Below, piece after piece: positions 1-8,716 of a DNA stretch of 49,062 nt; position 1 is the stretch's first letter, and every line of letters starts with the position of its first letter. The stretch spans positions 1 through 49,062 of the forward strand of contig JAAZBG010000063.1 in assembly GCA_012513915.1 (NCBI GenBank). Reading direction: 5' to 3'. The translations under genes were made by a program, and so were the position numbers. The notes beneath the pieces were generated by a model. That model saw nothing but the letters and a program-made list of their open reading frames with translations. It was not told where the DNA came from and made no database searches. Origin of the DNA: Fibrobacter sp. (GTDB taxonomy: Bacteria; Fibrobacterota; Chitinivibrionia; Chitinivibrionales; Chitinispirillaceae).

Positions 1-223
1 GTTCGGGGTAGCCGCCTCCGAGTAACAGGCCATCACAGTTATCCGGGAGTTTTTGATCATGAAGCGGCGAGAATGGAACCACGTCCGCTCCTGCAGATTC
101 AAGTGCCATCACCCATTCCGGATAGTAAAAGCAAAATGCTTCATCCTTTGCAATTGCCAAACGGCATCGGGGTTGTGGCGGATAAAAAAAACGGTAGTAA
201 TGTAGCGTATGGACTGTGATGGG
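1..223 (-). pseudogene. cbiA: Cobyrinate a,c-diamide synthase C-terminal (amidotransferase) fragment
   Basis: The minus strand reads toward the window edge through R-L-A-I-A-K-D-E-A-F-C-F-Y-Y-P-E and then C-D-G-L-L-L-G-G-G-Y-P-E. These are the hallmarks of the linker and the start of the glutamine amidotransferase domain of CbiA/CobB, which amidates cobyrinic acid in cobalamin synthesis. The similarity starts near position 163. Upstream on the minus strand the frame meets a TGA at 224-226, and between the two there is no ATG, GTG or TTG that would serve as a start. The roughly 220-residue N-terminal ATP-binding domain expected before this point is missing. The fragment is therefore a 5'-truncated remnant or one half of a split gene. 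The C-terminal part lies outside the window, so its integrity cannot be judged. The family call is confident; pseudogene status is inference. Confidence 0.7.
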
Positions 224-226
224 TCA

Positions 227-586
227 ATAGGTTTTAATGGTGATTTTTTTTGCCAGAACTATATTGTGATGACTAATCAGCGGATTTAACGTGAACAAAA
301 TTCTGTACGGACCTTCGGACAAATTATATTTAAAATGACATTTGCGCCAGTTTTAGTCCGAGATGCACCAACATCAACAACGCGGGCAAAGCATATTGTT
401 CTTGACCTGCGGGGAACCCCCGACTGATATTATGCGGTGGAGAATGATAAGAAACGATATTTCCATGAGTGGCTTTTTGAGTTAAATCTTCAATTTCAAC
501 TCAAGTGGCGGAGTGTTTAATTCAGAAGAAACCGAGTATAATCCATTTTATACAGGTTATAGATTATTTCTTGACAGGATACGTTT
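227..586. other. Gene-free stretch with an interrupted reading frame
   Basis: No convincing gene is visible. One plus-strand frame opens with an ATG at 335 and runs for 31 codons to a TGA at about 428. It then continues in the same frame for another 30 codons with protein-like composition (E-N-D-K-K-R-Y-F-H-E-W-L) to a TAA near 520. I do not recognise the product. It may be the tail of a decayed gene or chance. The ribosome binding site of the next gene (AGGA near 577) lies at the right end. Confidence 0.3.
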
Positions 587-2449
587 TTGAAAAAAGTCCC
601 TTTCTTTAATAATGTGTTTGCAATTCTGCGAGTTCTGAATGCAGATTCAGTAGTCAAAATCACCGGTTCCATACTTTTTCCTGTTATGGTTATTATATGT
701 ACACCATTTCTTCTTCAAACGCTGCACTACGATGGCAATGAGAAACTTTTATGGTGGTATCAACATTTTATAGGTGCTTACTACTGTAATGTTTTTGTTG
801 TAATTATGTTGTTTCTGTTCGGGTATCTGGTTTTTAATTCGACCTACAAGGCTGCACTTGGGGTTGCTGGTTTGAGTTTTATTGTCGGGCTCATCGACTC
901 TCAAAAAATGCGAATTCTTCACCAGCCGTTTGTTCCAGGAGATCTACTATTTGTCCGGCAATCGCTTCTTATTGCAAAACAATATGCTGCACCGGTAATT
1001 GGGGCGCTTGTCATCCTTTTAATTTTAGTGATTATCTTTATCAGAGTACGAAAGGGGCTCTGTCATTTTCCAATGCCTCCAGCGGTCCGTCTGGTATCAG
1101 CAGTGGTATACATGGTAGTTTGTATATTTATCATTAAAAATTATAATTATACTATCGATTCACTTAATAAAAAGTATAAGGTTTGTAATGAGTTCTGGAA
1201 CCAGTTAGGAAATTATCATAAAAATGGTTTCTATTATAGTTTTGCAATGAATATTGCATCGATGAAAATTGAAAAACCCAATTCCTATAGCAGGGAAAAG
1301 GTTGCAACCATGTTCGATCCCTGGACAGAAGATGATTCAACAGGTATTCCCCAAAAGAATTTTTCACCAGATGTAATAATTGTGCTCAGCGAATCATTCT
1401 GGGATATCACCAAAATCTCAACGCTAAAGATTCCACATGATCCGATAAAACATTTCCGGAAAATATCCAGTAAATATCCTTCCGTACGGCTGCTTTCTCC
1501 ATCATTTGGAGGGAATACCTGTAATGTAGAATTTGAAATACTGACCGGAATGTCACACGGATTTTTCCCGGCGGGTATGACAGCATATAATCAATCAATA
1601 ACTCATCCGGTTCCATCTTTGGTAAGAGTCTTTAAAGAGAACGGTTACCGGACCACTGGAATACATACGTTCAACCAGTGGTTCTGGAACAGAACTAACG
1701 TATATCGCCACTTGGGGTTTGACAGGTTTATATCACAGGAATCGATGGACAAGCCAAAATATAAAGGGTTTTACATCAGTGATGAGGAGCTTGCACAGCA
1801 GATAATTTCAACTGCATCAAAAAACGATCAACCTGATTTTATTTTCGCAATATCCATGCAGAACCATGGTCCGTATGATCGCAAGAGGTATGACACTCTT
1901 GATTGTCCAGTTTCATCAGGATTGAGTGCTGTTGCTGACCTGGAACTCAATTCTTATATTCAGGGAACAATTGATGCTGACAAATCATTGAAAATGTTGA
2001 CACATTATATTGACACCACCAGGACACCTACACTATTATTCTTCTTTGGCGATCATCTGCCTGGTTTCTCTAAATTATATGAAGAGACAGGGTACGGCGA
2101 ACGGATCCGAACAGATACGATCTGGGCCCATACTACCTCATCTGCCTGGTATGCAAATTATAAACTGAAAAAATTCCCTGATACATTGATAAGCACCTGT
2201 TTTGTTCCTTTTTTTGTTACTGAACTGGCAGGTGTTTCTGTTCCGGTGTACTACAACTTTCTTAACGAACTCCGGGAAAAACAACCGATCTTCAGTCTAA
2301 CACATCGGAACAGTGGTATTGTTAAGAATGATAGCAGCAGTCTTTATCTGGACAGTTTGTCACGATTATCGCGATTGTATGTGTATGATCTGTTGTTTGG
2401 GAAGCAGTATGCAAGCCGGTATAACAATTTAAAAAACTACAATAATTGA
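587..2449 (+). CDS. LTA synthase-like phosphoglycerol transferase (membrane sulfatase-fold protein)
   Basis: A 620-residue membrane enzyme of the LtaS/MdoB group (alkaline phosphatase superfamily). The N-terminal third has about five hydrophobic segments (roughly residues 27-45, 65-82, 88-105, 133-152, 168-186), followed by an extracytoplasmic catalytic domain from about residue 250. The sulfatase-fold signs are D-V-I-I-V-L-S-E-S-F-W at the domain start, a G-G-N-T-C-N-V-E-F-E segment whose Thr matches the nucleophile position of the family, and F-F-G-D-H-L-P with metal-binding Asp and His near the end. Such enzymes move phosphoglycerol groups onto lipids or periplasmic glucans. In a diderm the second role is likelier, but the substrate cannot be read from sequence. 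The start is a TTG preceded by AGGA about seven bases upstream; no better ATG is in frame. Confidence 0.85.
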   Translation: MKKVPFFNNVFAILRVLNADSVVKITGSILFPVMVIICTPFLLQTLHYDGNEKLLWWYQHFIGAYYCNVFVVIMLFLFGYLVFNSTYKAALGVAGLSFIVGLIDSQKMRILHQPFVPGDLLFVRQSLLIAKQYAAPVIGALVILLILVIIFIRVRKGLCHFPMPPAVRLVSAVVYMVVCIFIIKNYNYTIDSLNKKYKVCNEFWNQLGNYHKNGFYYSFAMNIASMKIEKPNSYSREKVATMFDPWTEDDSTGIPQKNFSPDVIIVLSESFWDITKISTLKIPHDPIKHFRKISSKYPSVRLLSPSFGGNTCNVEFEILTGMSHGFFPAGMTAYNQSITHPVPSLVRVFKENGYRTTGIHTFNQWFWNRTNVYRHLGFDRFISQESMDKPKYKGFYISDEELAQQIISTASKNDQPDFIFAISMQNHGPYDRKRYDTLDCPVSSGLSAVADLELNSYIQGTIDADKSLKMLTHYIDTTRTPTLLFFFGDHLPGFSKLYEETGYGERIRTDTIWAHTTSSAWYANYKLKKFPDTLISTCFVPFFVTELAGVSVPVYYNFLNELREKQPIFSLTHRNSGIVKNDSSSLYLDSLSRLSRLYVYDLLFGKQYASRYNNLKNYNN

Positions 2450-2836
2450 AACCGTTTAACTAACGATTACAGGACATCATTGCACCCCTTTAAAAATGAA
2501 TGTACCCTGCCCCAATGGAATCCTGGGAGTATATAGCGAGCGATACTCCATCCCTACTGCGGTAAGTCTGATACGAAGCCGCCGCACGAAACGTAGCATC
2601 GAAAGCGATATCGTTACTTTTTTTATCTCCGGGAATACGTGAACGAGCAGAACGACCAATGCCAGAAATACCAATTTAAACGTATATCAGTATTTGTAAC
2701 ACTAACTATATTTGGTGTATATAATCCGGCAATCAGTTTTTACAAAACAGGTAGTTTCGTTTTTACTATTTTAATCCAATTCTGATGATTATTTCAGTAA
2801 CGCTTTTAATGTTTTATAAAAAAGGAATTTCAAACT
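2450..2836. other. Intergenic region between transferase and GH9 gene
   Basis: No supportable gene. A seven-base inverted repeat, GGAGTAT at 2526-2532 and ATACTCC at 2543-2549, lies about 80 bases after the upstream stop and has no T-run. A 65-codon minus-strand frame (2477-2674) has no family resemblance I recognise. The last 140 bases are AT-rich and should hold the promoter of the cellulase gene, whose ribosome binding site (AAGGAA) ends about eight bases before its ATG. Confidence 0.3.
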
Positions 2837-4561
2837 ATGTTCGCCTTAAAAAAACTTGTTTTTATAGGAGTTGCAACACTTTTTGTAGCATCATTTTCAG
2901 TAAGTGCTGCATATAATTACTCCGAAGCATTTGAAAAATCAATCTACTTCTATGAATGTCAGGTGTCCGGTGAAAAGCCATCCTGGAACCGGTGTGAGTG
3001 GCGGGGAAATTCGGCCTTGAATGATGGTAAGGATGTAGGGGTTGATCTGACAGGTGGATGGTATGATGCAGGCGATCACGTAAAATTTGGTTTTCCTCTG
3101 GCCTATACTGCAACAATGCTGGCACTCGGTTATGTAGAATATGAAGATGTCTATGTAAAACAGGGCCAGAAAGAGCATTTTCTCAATAATTTACGTTTTG
3201 TTAACGATTACTTTATAAAATGCCATACCAGCAAGTTCGAATTGTGGGGACAGGTCGGTAACAGTCATTTGGACCATGGCTGGTGGGGACCTGCAGAAAA
3301 GATGACCATGGAACGCCCCGCTTATAAAATTGATACGCAGAAACCAGGATCAGATCTGGCGGCTGAAACCGCTGCAGCCATGGCAGCGTCGTCAATCGTA
3401 TTTAAAAGATCGAATGATGCAGTCTATGCACAAACGCTGCTCAAGCATGCAGTTGAATTGTATGAGTTCGCTGAAAAATACCCGAAGAAGTATCATGAAT
3501 CAATCGACAATGCACAAGGGTGTTATCAGTCATGGAGCGGATGGTACGACGAACTGGTCTGGGCCGGAATCTGGATCTACCTTGCTTCAAATGATGTCTC
3601 CTATCTTGACAAAGCAGAACATTACTACGATTCCCTTGGAGTTGAAAATGGAACCACAACCAGGAAGTTTAAATGGGCACACTGCTGGGATGATAAAGGA
3701 TACGGATCATACGTATACCTTGCCCGGCTAACCGGTAAAGAAAAGTACATTACCGATGCAGAGCGGTGGCTGGACTTCTGGACTTGTGGCGTTGAAGGTA
3801 GTAAAGTACCGTATACTCCCGGAGGGCTGGCATGGATTGACAGGTGGGGAGTATTGCGGTACGCATCAACCACCTCACTCTTTGCGTTAATATACAGTGA
3901 CCATCTACGGGGAACCGGTGGTGATGCAGAGAAAATTAAACGATACAGTGAGTTCGGAATCAGTCAAATCGATTACATATTGGGAAAGAATCCCTCCAAC
4001 AGAAGTTTTGTCTGTGGTGTCGGTAATAACCCTCCTGTCAATCCACATCATCGTTCAGCACACGGGAGTGAATTATTTGTAATGACAGATCCGGTAAACA
4101 ATCGTTTTAAACTGGATGGAGCACTTGTTGGAGGCCCGGATCAAAATGATAAATATACTGATGACCGTAACAATTATGAAATGAATGAAGTGGCCTGTGA
4201 TTACAATGCAGCCTTCACCAGTGTTTTGGCCCGGGTAATCGGTGGTGAAAGTGCCGGCAACAAAGGCATCACATCAATTGAACCGATACAAAAATTAGCT
4301 CCTCAGGAACAAATCGGTTTAGACATTCGATCAGTTAACAATCAGGAAATCATGTGTGCATTTACACTTCCGAAATCATCACCGGTGACCATATCACTCT
4401 TCAGTATTAATGGTAAAAAACTCGCAAGTCTTGATGATAAAACATTGTCATCAGGTGCACATTCACTACGCTATATACTACCGGCATCATTAAACAGCAC
4501 CTATATTATCATGGTGAAAGCCGGAGAAAATCGCTTCTCAAAAATGGTGACCTTATTCTAA
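2837..4561 (+). CDS. Secreted GH9 cellulase with C-terminal sorting domain
   Basis: A 574-residue endoglucanase of glycoside hydrolase family 9, acting on cellulose outside the cell. Residues 1-24 form a Sec signal peptide ending near S-V-S-A-A. The catalytic domain begins directly after it, with no N-terminal Ig or CBM domain. W-Y-D-A-G-D-H-V-K-F-G-F-P holds the paired catalytic aspartates (about D77 and D80). N-P-H-H-R-S-A-H-G-S is the conserved GH9 histidine block, and N-Y-E-M-N-E-V-A-C-D-Y-N-A-A-F carries the general-acid glutamate. The last 85 or so residues form a small beta domain (V-T-I-S-L-F-S-I-N-G-K-K ... F-S-K-M-V-T-L-F) resembling type IX secretion sorting domains. A similar tail occurs on the proteins at 15561 and 44249. 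A rho-independent terminator follows, so the gene appears monocistronic. Confidence 0.93.
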   Translation: MFALKKLVFIGVATLFVASFSVSAAYNYSEAFEKSIYFYECQVSGEKPSWNRCEWRGNSALNDGKDVGVDLTGGWYDAGDHVKFGFPLAYTATMLALGYVEYEDVYVKQGQKEHFLNNLRFVNDYFIKCHTSKFELWGQVGNSHLDHGWWGPAEKMTMERPAYKIDTQKPGSDLAAETAAAMAASSIVFKRSNDAVYAQTLLKHAVELYEFAEKYPKKYHESIDNAQGCYQSWSGWYDELVWAGIWIYLASNDVSYLDKAEHYYDSLGVENGTTTRKFKWAHCWDDKGYGSYVYLARLTGKEKYITDAERWLDFWTCGVEGSKVPYTPGGLAWIDRWGVLRYASTTSLFALIYSDHLRGTGGDAEKIKRYSEFGISQIDYILGKNPSNRSFVCGVGNNPPVNPHHRSAHGSELFVMTDPVNNRFKLDGALVGGPDQNDKYTDDRNNYEMNEVACDYNAAFTSVLARVIGGESAGNKGITSIEPIQKLAPQEQIGLDIRSVNNQEIMCAFTLPKSSPVTISLFSINGKKLASLDDKTLSSGAHSLRYILPASLNSTYIIMVKAGENRFSKMVTLF

Positions 4562-4611
4562 CCTTGAGTTTACTCACGGGTAGTAATAGCAGTTATCTGA
4601 TTCAGTTATTT

Positions 4612-4652
4612 GGCAAGGGCACTCTAACTCAGAGTGCCCTTGTCGATTTTTC
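4612..4652 (+). terminator. Rho-independent terminator of the GH9 gene
   Basis: An 11-bp perfect stem, AAGGGCACTCT (4615-4625) with AGAGTGCCCTT (4631-4641), a five-base loop, up to three further closing pairs, and a T-run at 4647-4651. It lies about 50 bases after the GH9 stop codon. Confidence 0.85.
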
Positions 4653-4883
4653 AACCAGTTACCCGTTTGCCTGACGTTTAATCCAACCATCATGCAGTTG
4701 ATTCCATATACTGCTTGATGATCCTAATGTTGCAGCTTTTTTGCGGGTGACATAATGGTATTACATTACTTTTTAGAAAAATTCAGATTAACTATGAAAG
4801 ATATTAGGACTAATCAGTTCAATGGTGATCACGAAATTTAAACTAAAACGCTTGAAACTTGCCTGAAAATGCGGTTTTTGATA

Positions 4884-4906
4884 TAAAAAAAGCCGTTTTG
4901 CACGGC
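4884..4906 (-). terminator. Terminator of the tRNA-Ala transcript
   Basis: On the minus strand, GCCGT (from 4906) pairs with ACGGC (to 4892), followed by seven T residues. It sits about 15 bases beyond the 3' end of the tRNA, fitting a single-tRNA transcript. Confidence 0.75.
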
Positions 4907-4921
4907 CTTAAACTTTTTAAA

Positions 4922-4994
4922 TGGAGCTGAGGGGGTTTGAACCCCTGACCCTCAGACTGCCAGCCTGATGCTCTCCCAACTGAGCTACAGCCCC
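4922..4994 (-). tRNA. tRNA-Ala (anticodon GGC)
   Basis: The minus strand folds as a complete 73-nt cloverleaf. The acceptor GGGGCTG pairs with CAGCTCC, the D arm is AGCTCAGTTGGGAGAGC, the anticodon stem TCAGG/TCTGA encloses the loop CTGGCAG (anticodon GGC), and the T arm contains GGTTCAAACC. The discriminator base is A and the CCA end is not encoded. GGC reads alanine GCC/GCU codons. No integrase or attachment-site duplication is visible beside it. Confidence 0.96.
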
Positions 4995-5243
4995 AAATTC
5001 TGTCATAAATTACAACAACGCACCATACATGTCAACGGTAAATTCAAGATATTAAAATTTTTCCATTATAAAATGTGATCGTTGTCTGCAAACATTCCTA
5101 AAAGTAAACTAACCATTTTTATAACCATTTGAAAAACAACCTAATTATGAACAGTTCAAACACACATTAAGTTTTTATCTGTTGCGTTAAACATGATATA
5201 TATTTACAGAAAGTTACTGAATGATATAACCAGTTTAAGCATA

Positions 5244-6083
5244 ATGAATAAGATAAAGCATCCTAACATCTATTTATATAATGACTTTCGTGCATTTCTC
5301 CGTGATTATTTCACGTATCGATGTCAAATGCAGAAAAACTATTCACACAGAATTATGGCAAAGGAGCTCGGCTTTCCATCACCAAACTATATAAAACTTG
5401 TTATGGATGGTCGTAGAAACATCGGACTGCGAAGCATTGATCGTCTTTTATGCGGACTTCAATTGCGTGACAAGGAACGGGAGTATTTTAACCACCTTGT
5501 TCTCTTTACCCAGGCAAAAACAAACAACAAAAAATGTTATTCTTACGATTTAATGTTATCATTCAGGAGCCCGCTCAATGCCGCAGCAATTGCTTCAGGT
5601 ACTTATCAATATTACAGTGAGTGGTATCATTGTATTGTTCGTGAATTGATAACACGGGAGAAACCGCCGGTTAATGCAGTATCAATCGCAAAAAAAATTA
5701 AACCGCATCTTACCGCATCACAGGTAAAGAAATCAATCAGCCTGCTTCTTGAACTGGGTTTTATTGTCGCCAATGAGGATGGCACCTACTCACAGTCATC
5801 TCGTGCTCTTGAAACAGAATGTGATGTTGTATCAATCGGTATTCGTAACTACAACCTAAAGATGATTGATATTGCAAAAGAATGCATTGACTCAGTGCCT
5901 CAGGATAAAAAACGCATTTCATCGCTGACAATCAGTGTCTCAGATGATACACTACCTCGCATAAAGGAAAGAATTAAAGAGTTTGAGCAGGAACTGGTTG
6001 AGATTGCCCGTGAAAGCCAGGATCAAAAACACGTTTATCAGGCGAACATTCAATTTTTCCCATTAACAGATGAAGATTCATAA
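5244..6083 (+). CDS. TIGR02147 family protein (Fibrobacter-type paralogue family)
   Basis: About 279 residues. The N-terminal pattern (Y-N-D-F-R-A-F-L-R-D-Y-F, a helix-turn-helix-like stretch M-A-K-E-L-G-F-P-S-P-N-Y-I-K-L-V-M-D-G-R, then R-E-Y-F-N-H-L-V) and the central Y-S-E-W-Y-H-C-I-V-R-E-L are typical of TIGR02147/DUF4423 proteins, which are expanded in Fibrobacter genomes. The N-terminal half suggests a DNA-binding regulator; no target is known. The C-terminal helical part (about residues 205-265) may be a dimerisation or ligand domain. An in-frame ATG at 5193 would add 17 residues. I prefer 5244 because it places the conserved Y-x-D-F-R block about ten residues in, as usual for the family. 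Neither start has a clear ribosome binding site. Confidence 0.8.
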   Translation: MNKIKHPNIYLYNDFRAFLRDYFTYRCQMQKNYSHRIMAKELGFPSPNYIKLVMDGRRNIGLRSIDRLLCGLQLRDKEREYFNHLVLFTQAKTNNKKCYSYDLMLSFRSPLNAAAIASGTYQYYSEWYHCIVRELITREKPPVNAVSIAKKIKPHLTASQVKKSISLLLELGFIVANEDGTYSQSSRALETECDVVSIGIRNYNLKMIDIAKECIDSVPQDKKRISSLTISVSDDTLPRIKERIKEFEQELVEIARESQDQKHVYQANIQFFPLTDEDS

Positions 6084-6090
6084 ATTAACA

Positions 6091-6129
6091 TAAAAAAAAG
6101 AAGAGAAGGTACCATCAAGTATCTTCTCT
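6091..6129 (-). terminator. Rho-independent terminator after dapA
   Basis: The stem at 6102-6112/6119-6129 is 11 bp with one G-T pair and a six-base loop. Read on the minus strand it is followed by eight T residues (6092-6099 region). It serves the minus-strand dapA gene ending at 6167. On the plus strand it lies just past the TIGR02147 stop but lacks a T-run there. Confidence 0.8.
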
Positions 6130-6166
6130 CCCGAACATTGCATTTTAATAGCAGGTATTTTGTAAA

Positions 6167-7048
6167 TTACTTACTAATACCCACCTGATCCATCACACTG
6201 AAAAGTTTTGCTTTGTTTGCTTCAGACATCTCTACCATTGGTAAACGTACGCCGTCAGCAGCAAGACCAATTTTGCGCATTGCAGTCTTGACAGGTACCG
6301 GATTGGTTTCATAAAAGAGTGCACCGAAGAATGGTAGATATTTTTCATGAATTTTTCGTGCTTCAGCAACATTTCCATTCATAAAATTCGAGATCATTGT
6401 GTTTATGACATCAGGGATAATATTGCCCGCAACAGAAACGACACCTTTTGCACCAACAGCCAGCATTGCCAATGTTGCCGGATCATCACCACTGAGTATT
6501 GTCAGGCGATCACCACATCTGCGATGAATCTCTGATACGTGCACCATGTCCTAATTACCCTCTTTGAGTCCGATAATGTTATCAAATTCCATTAATCGTT
6601 CAACCGTCTCGGGCTGCATATTTACCACACATCTGGCAGGAAGATTGTAGAGACAGAGGGGGATACTGATACTTTGTGCAATTGCCTTGAAATGCTGATA
6701 CATACCTTCCTGAGTAGGCTTATTGTAATACGGTACAATGCAGAGAACGCCATCAGCTTTAAGCGCATCGGCATGTTGCGCAATAGTAATAGCTTCCTGT
6801 GTATTATTTGAGCCAGCACCGGCAATAACCGGAATCCGGCCTGCCGCAGTTTTGATTGCAATTTCAATGATTCTTTTATGTTCTTCCCATGCAAGTGTCG
6901 CTGATTCACCAGTTGTTCCACACGGAATAATTCCAGATACTTTTTTACTGATCAGGTACTCAATATTTGAGGCAAAACCATTTTCATCAATTTTTCCATC
7001 CTTGGTGAATGGAGTTACAACTGCCGTAATACAACCAGACCACATCAT
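6167..7048 (-). pseudogene. dapA: 4-hydroxy-tetrahydrodipicolinate synthase interrupted by an in-frame TAG
   Basis: DapA condenses pyruvate with aspartate semialdehyde, the first committed step to lysine and diaminopimelate. Codons 1-165 (7048-6554) and codons 168-293 lie in the same frame and together make a full-length protein of about 292 residues. They are separated only by TAG at 6551-6553, in I-I-G-L-K-E-G-N-[stop]-D-M-V-H-V. All main catalytic residues precede the stop: C-G-T-T-G-E, the Tyr of L-Y-N-L-P-A-R, and the Schiff-base Lys162 in G-L-K-E. The last two barrel strands and the C-terminal helices follow it. An ATG two codons after the stop, with GAGGG about ten bases upstream of it, could allow reinitiation. 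Other genes here end normally with TAG, so general TAG recoding is unlikely. It could be a nonsense mutation, a sequencing error or a two-polypeptide enzyme. Confidence 0.85.
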
Positions 7049-7150
7049 TAAATAACCTCCAGATATTGAATAGAATTCGTCCGTTTTGACGGTTCAAAAG
7101 CAAAAAAGCTGTAATAAGATACATTATATTTGATGCAATGACTACAATTT

Positions 7151-7184
7151 TATATGAGACACCACATCTAAGATGTCTCATATA
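7151..7184. repeat. Perfect 11-bp inverted repeat between aminotransferase and dapA
   Basis: TATATGAGACA at 7151-7161 pairs with TGTCTCATATA at 7174-7184 around a 12-base loop. The loop holds a competing pair (ACATCT/AGATGT). It lies 15 bases after the minus-strand aminotransferase stop and about 100 bases before dapA. There is no T-run on the minus strand, so it may be a weak terminator, an mRNA-stabilising hairpin or an operator-like site. Confidence 0.5.
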
Positions 7185-7198
7185 CAGGGGCCAATACG

Positions 7199-8401
7199 TT
7201 ATTTCATCAGTTTACAGATGGCATCAGCGATAATTTTGATACCTTCATCAATTCGTTCCTGAGGTGTATGCGAAAAAGCCAGTCTGAAACTGTTATTTTT
7301 TACACCATGCGGATCAAATGCATTTCCAATAACAAATGCAGCACCTTTTTTTATTGATTCCTGAAATACGTCTGATGAATTCATTACTTCGGGCATAGTT
7401 ACCCAAATGTAAAAACCACCTTTGGGTGTAGTCCAGGTAACACCTGATGGCATATATTTTTTAAGTGCGTCAAGCATAATTGATGACCGTTCTTTATAAG
7501 CCTTACGCAGCTTCTGAACGTATGGCTCAAGCATTCCTCTTGACAGGAATTCATTTGCAAGCACCTGGGTAAACGTCGATGTACAAGCGTCCATGGATTG
7601 CTTGGCAAGCTCACATTTTTCTACAATTTCTGTAGGCCCCAAAAGCCATCCGAGCCGGAAACCGGGTCCGAAGATCTTTGCAAATGATCCTGTATAGCAG
7701 ATAGGTACAGGTTCATTTCCTGCGGCTAACGCTTTCATCGGTTTTGTTAAAGGTTTACAGGATTCATCAAAATACAGTTCACCGTATGGATCGTCCTCAA
7801 GCAGAACGATATCACGTCCTTTTAACACTTCAAGCAACTCACGAACTCTGTCCCGGCTATAAATTATACCGGCTGGGTTGTGAAAGTATGGACAAAGATA
7901 CAGCATTTTTGCTTTGGCACCGTTTTTGTCAAAAGACAATTTTAACGCATCAATATTAATTCCTTCACTGTCAAGATCAACTGCATCAAGTACTGCACCA
8001 TAGGATTTAAATGCTGCAAGAGCCCCGATAAAACTTGGCTGTTCTGTAATCACGACATCATCGGGATCAACAAGTACTTTTGTCAGTAAATTGATCGCCT
8101 GTTGTGCACCGGTCGTGATAATCAGCGATTGCCCGTTCATCGACATACCTTTACTTTCAAGATACTTTTTCAATGACTCAAGCAGCGGAGGAAACCCTGA
8201 TGTGGGTCCATACTGCATCGCAACCTGCTTCTGCTTCTCGCTCAGACCATTATAAATCTCATCAATCACATCAACGGGGAATAGTGTGTTTGAAGGCATA
8301 CCACCAGCAAAAGAAATTATTGATGGATCCGCAGCAAGGGCCATCAATCTGCGGATTTCTGATGAACGCATCTGCTGTGCGCTTTGTGAAAACTGTATCA
8401 T
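7199..8401 (-). CDS. PLP-dependent class I/II aminotransferase (2-aminoadipate/MocR-like group)
   Basis: A 400-residue fold-type I aminotransferase, cytoplasmic, acting on an amino acid and a 2-oxo acid. The N-terminal I-I-S-F-A-G-G-M-P-S and P-S-G-F pattern, Y-F-H-N-P-A-G-I-I-Y-S (the substrate Arg/Asn loop), L-L-E-D-D-P-Y-G-E-L-Y-F (the Asp that holds the PLP ring nitrogen) and C-Y-T-G-S-F-A-K-I-F-G-P-G-F-R-L-G-W (the PLP lysine) are all present. This group includes 2-aminoadipate and aromatic aminotransferases. The dapA neighbour on the same strand hints at a lysine or diaminopimelate role, but the protein is not of the DapL type and the substrate is open. The length is normal for the family. 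Confidence 0.85.
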   Translation of the reverse strand: MIQFSQSAQQMRSSEIRRLMALAADPSIISFAGGMPSNTLFPVDVIDEIYNGLSEKQKQVAMQYGPTSGFPPLLESLKKYLESKGMSMNGQSLIITTGAQQAINLLTKVLVDPDDVVITEQPSFIGALAAFKSYGAVLDAVDLDSEGINIDALKLSFDKNGAKAKMLYLCPYFHNPAGIIYSRDRVRELLEVLKGRDIVLLEDDPYGELYFDESCKPLTKPMKALAAGNEPVPICYTGSFAKIFGPGFRLGWLLGPTEIVEKCELAKQSMDACTSTFTQVLANEFLSRGMLEPYVQKLRKAYKERSSIMLDALKKYMPSGVTWTTPKGGFYIWVTMPEVMNSSDVFQESIKKGAAFVIGNAFDPHGVKNNSFRLAFSHTPQERIDEGIKIIADAICKLMK

Positions 8402-8716
8402 GTGTACTACCTTTGATTTTATAAGTATTTCAAGAGTTTAGAAGTACAAATATAAATTAAAATCTACGCTAAACAAAAAATTTAGCACTGATAGAAGTAT
8501 TTTTCATTATCATGTAACTATGGTTAACGGAATTTTACATACCGGTCAACAAAATCTATACATAACTACACAGATTTTAAAAAATTGTAGAGCGTTTTAC
8601 CAAAGATGTAATATATTTATTAAACAAACCGGATTATAAAGGTGATTTCCTGACAGGCTAACATATAACCGGCAACGTACAGAACTATCTAAAACAGGCA
8701 AGGTTTTATACAACAC
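8402..8716. other. Divergent intergenic region
   Basis: An AT-rich region between the minus-strand aminotransferase and the plus-strand polyferredoxin gene; it should contain both promoters. I see no RNA gene, strong hairpin or coding frame. The ribosome binding site of the downstream gene is weak (AAGG about 13 bases before the ATG). Confidence 0.4.

Noticed and set aside
2477..2674. Minus-strand 65-codon frame
   Set aside because: No ribosome binding site, no recognisable family and unusual composition; kept as intergenic.
4922..4994. Integrated element at tRNA-Ala
   Set aside because: No integrase gene and no repeat of the tRNA 3' end are visible nearby.
6167..7048. Amber codon recoding (for example pyrrolysine) in dapA
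   Set aside because: Several ordinary genes in the window end in TAG (for example at 10333, 25134 and 44013), and the position is not one where a special residue is expected. A mutation or error is simpler.
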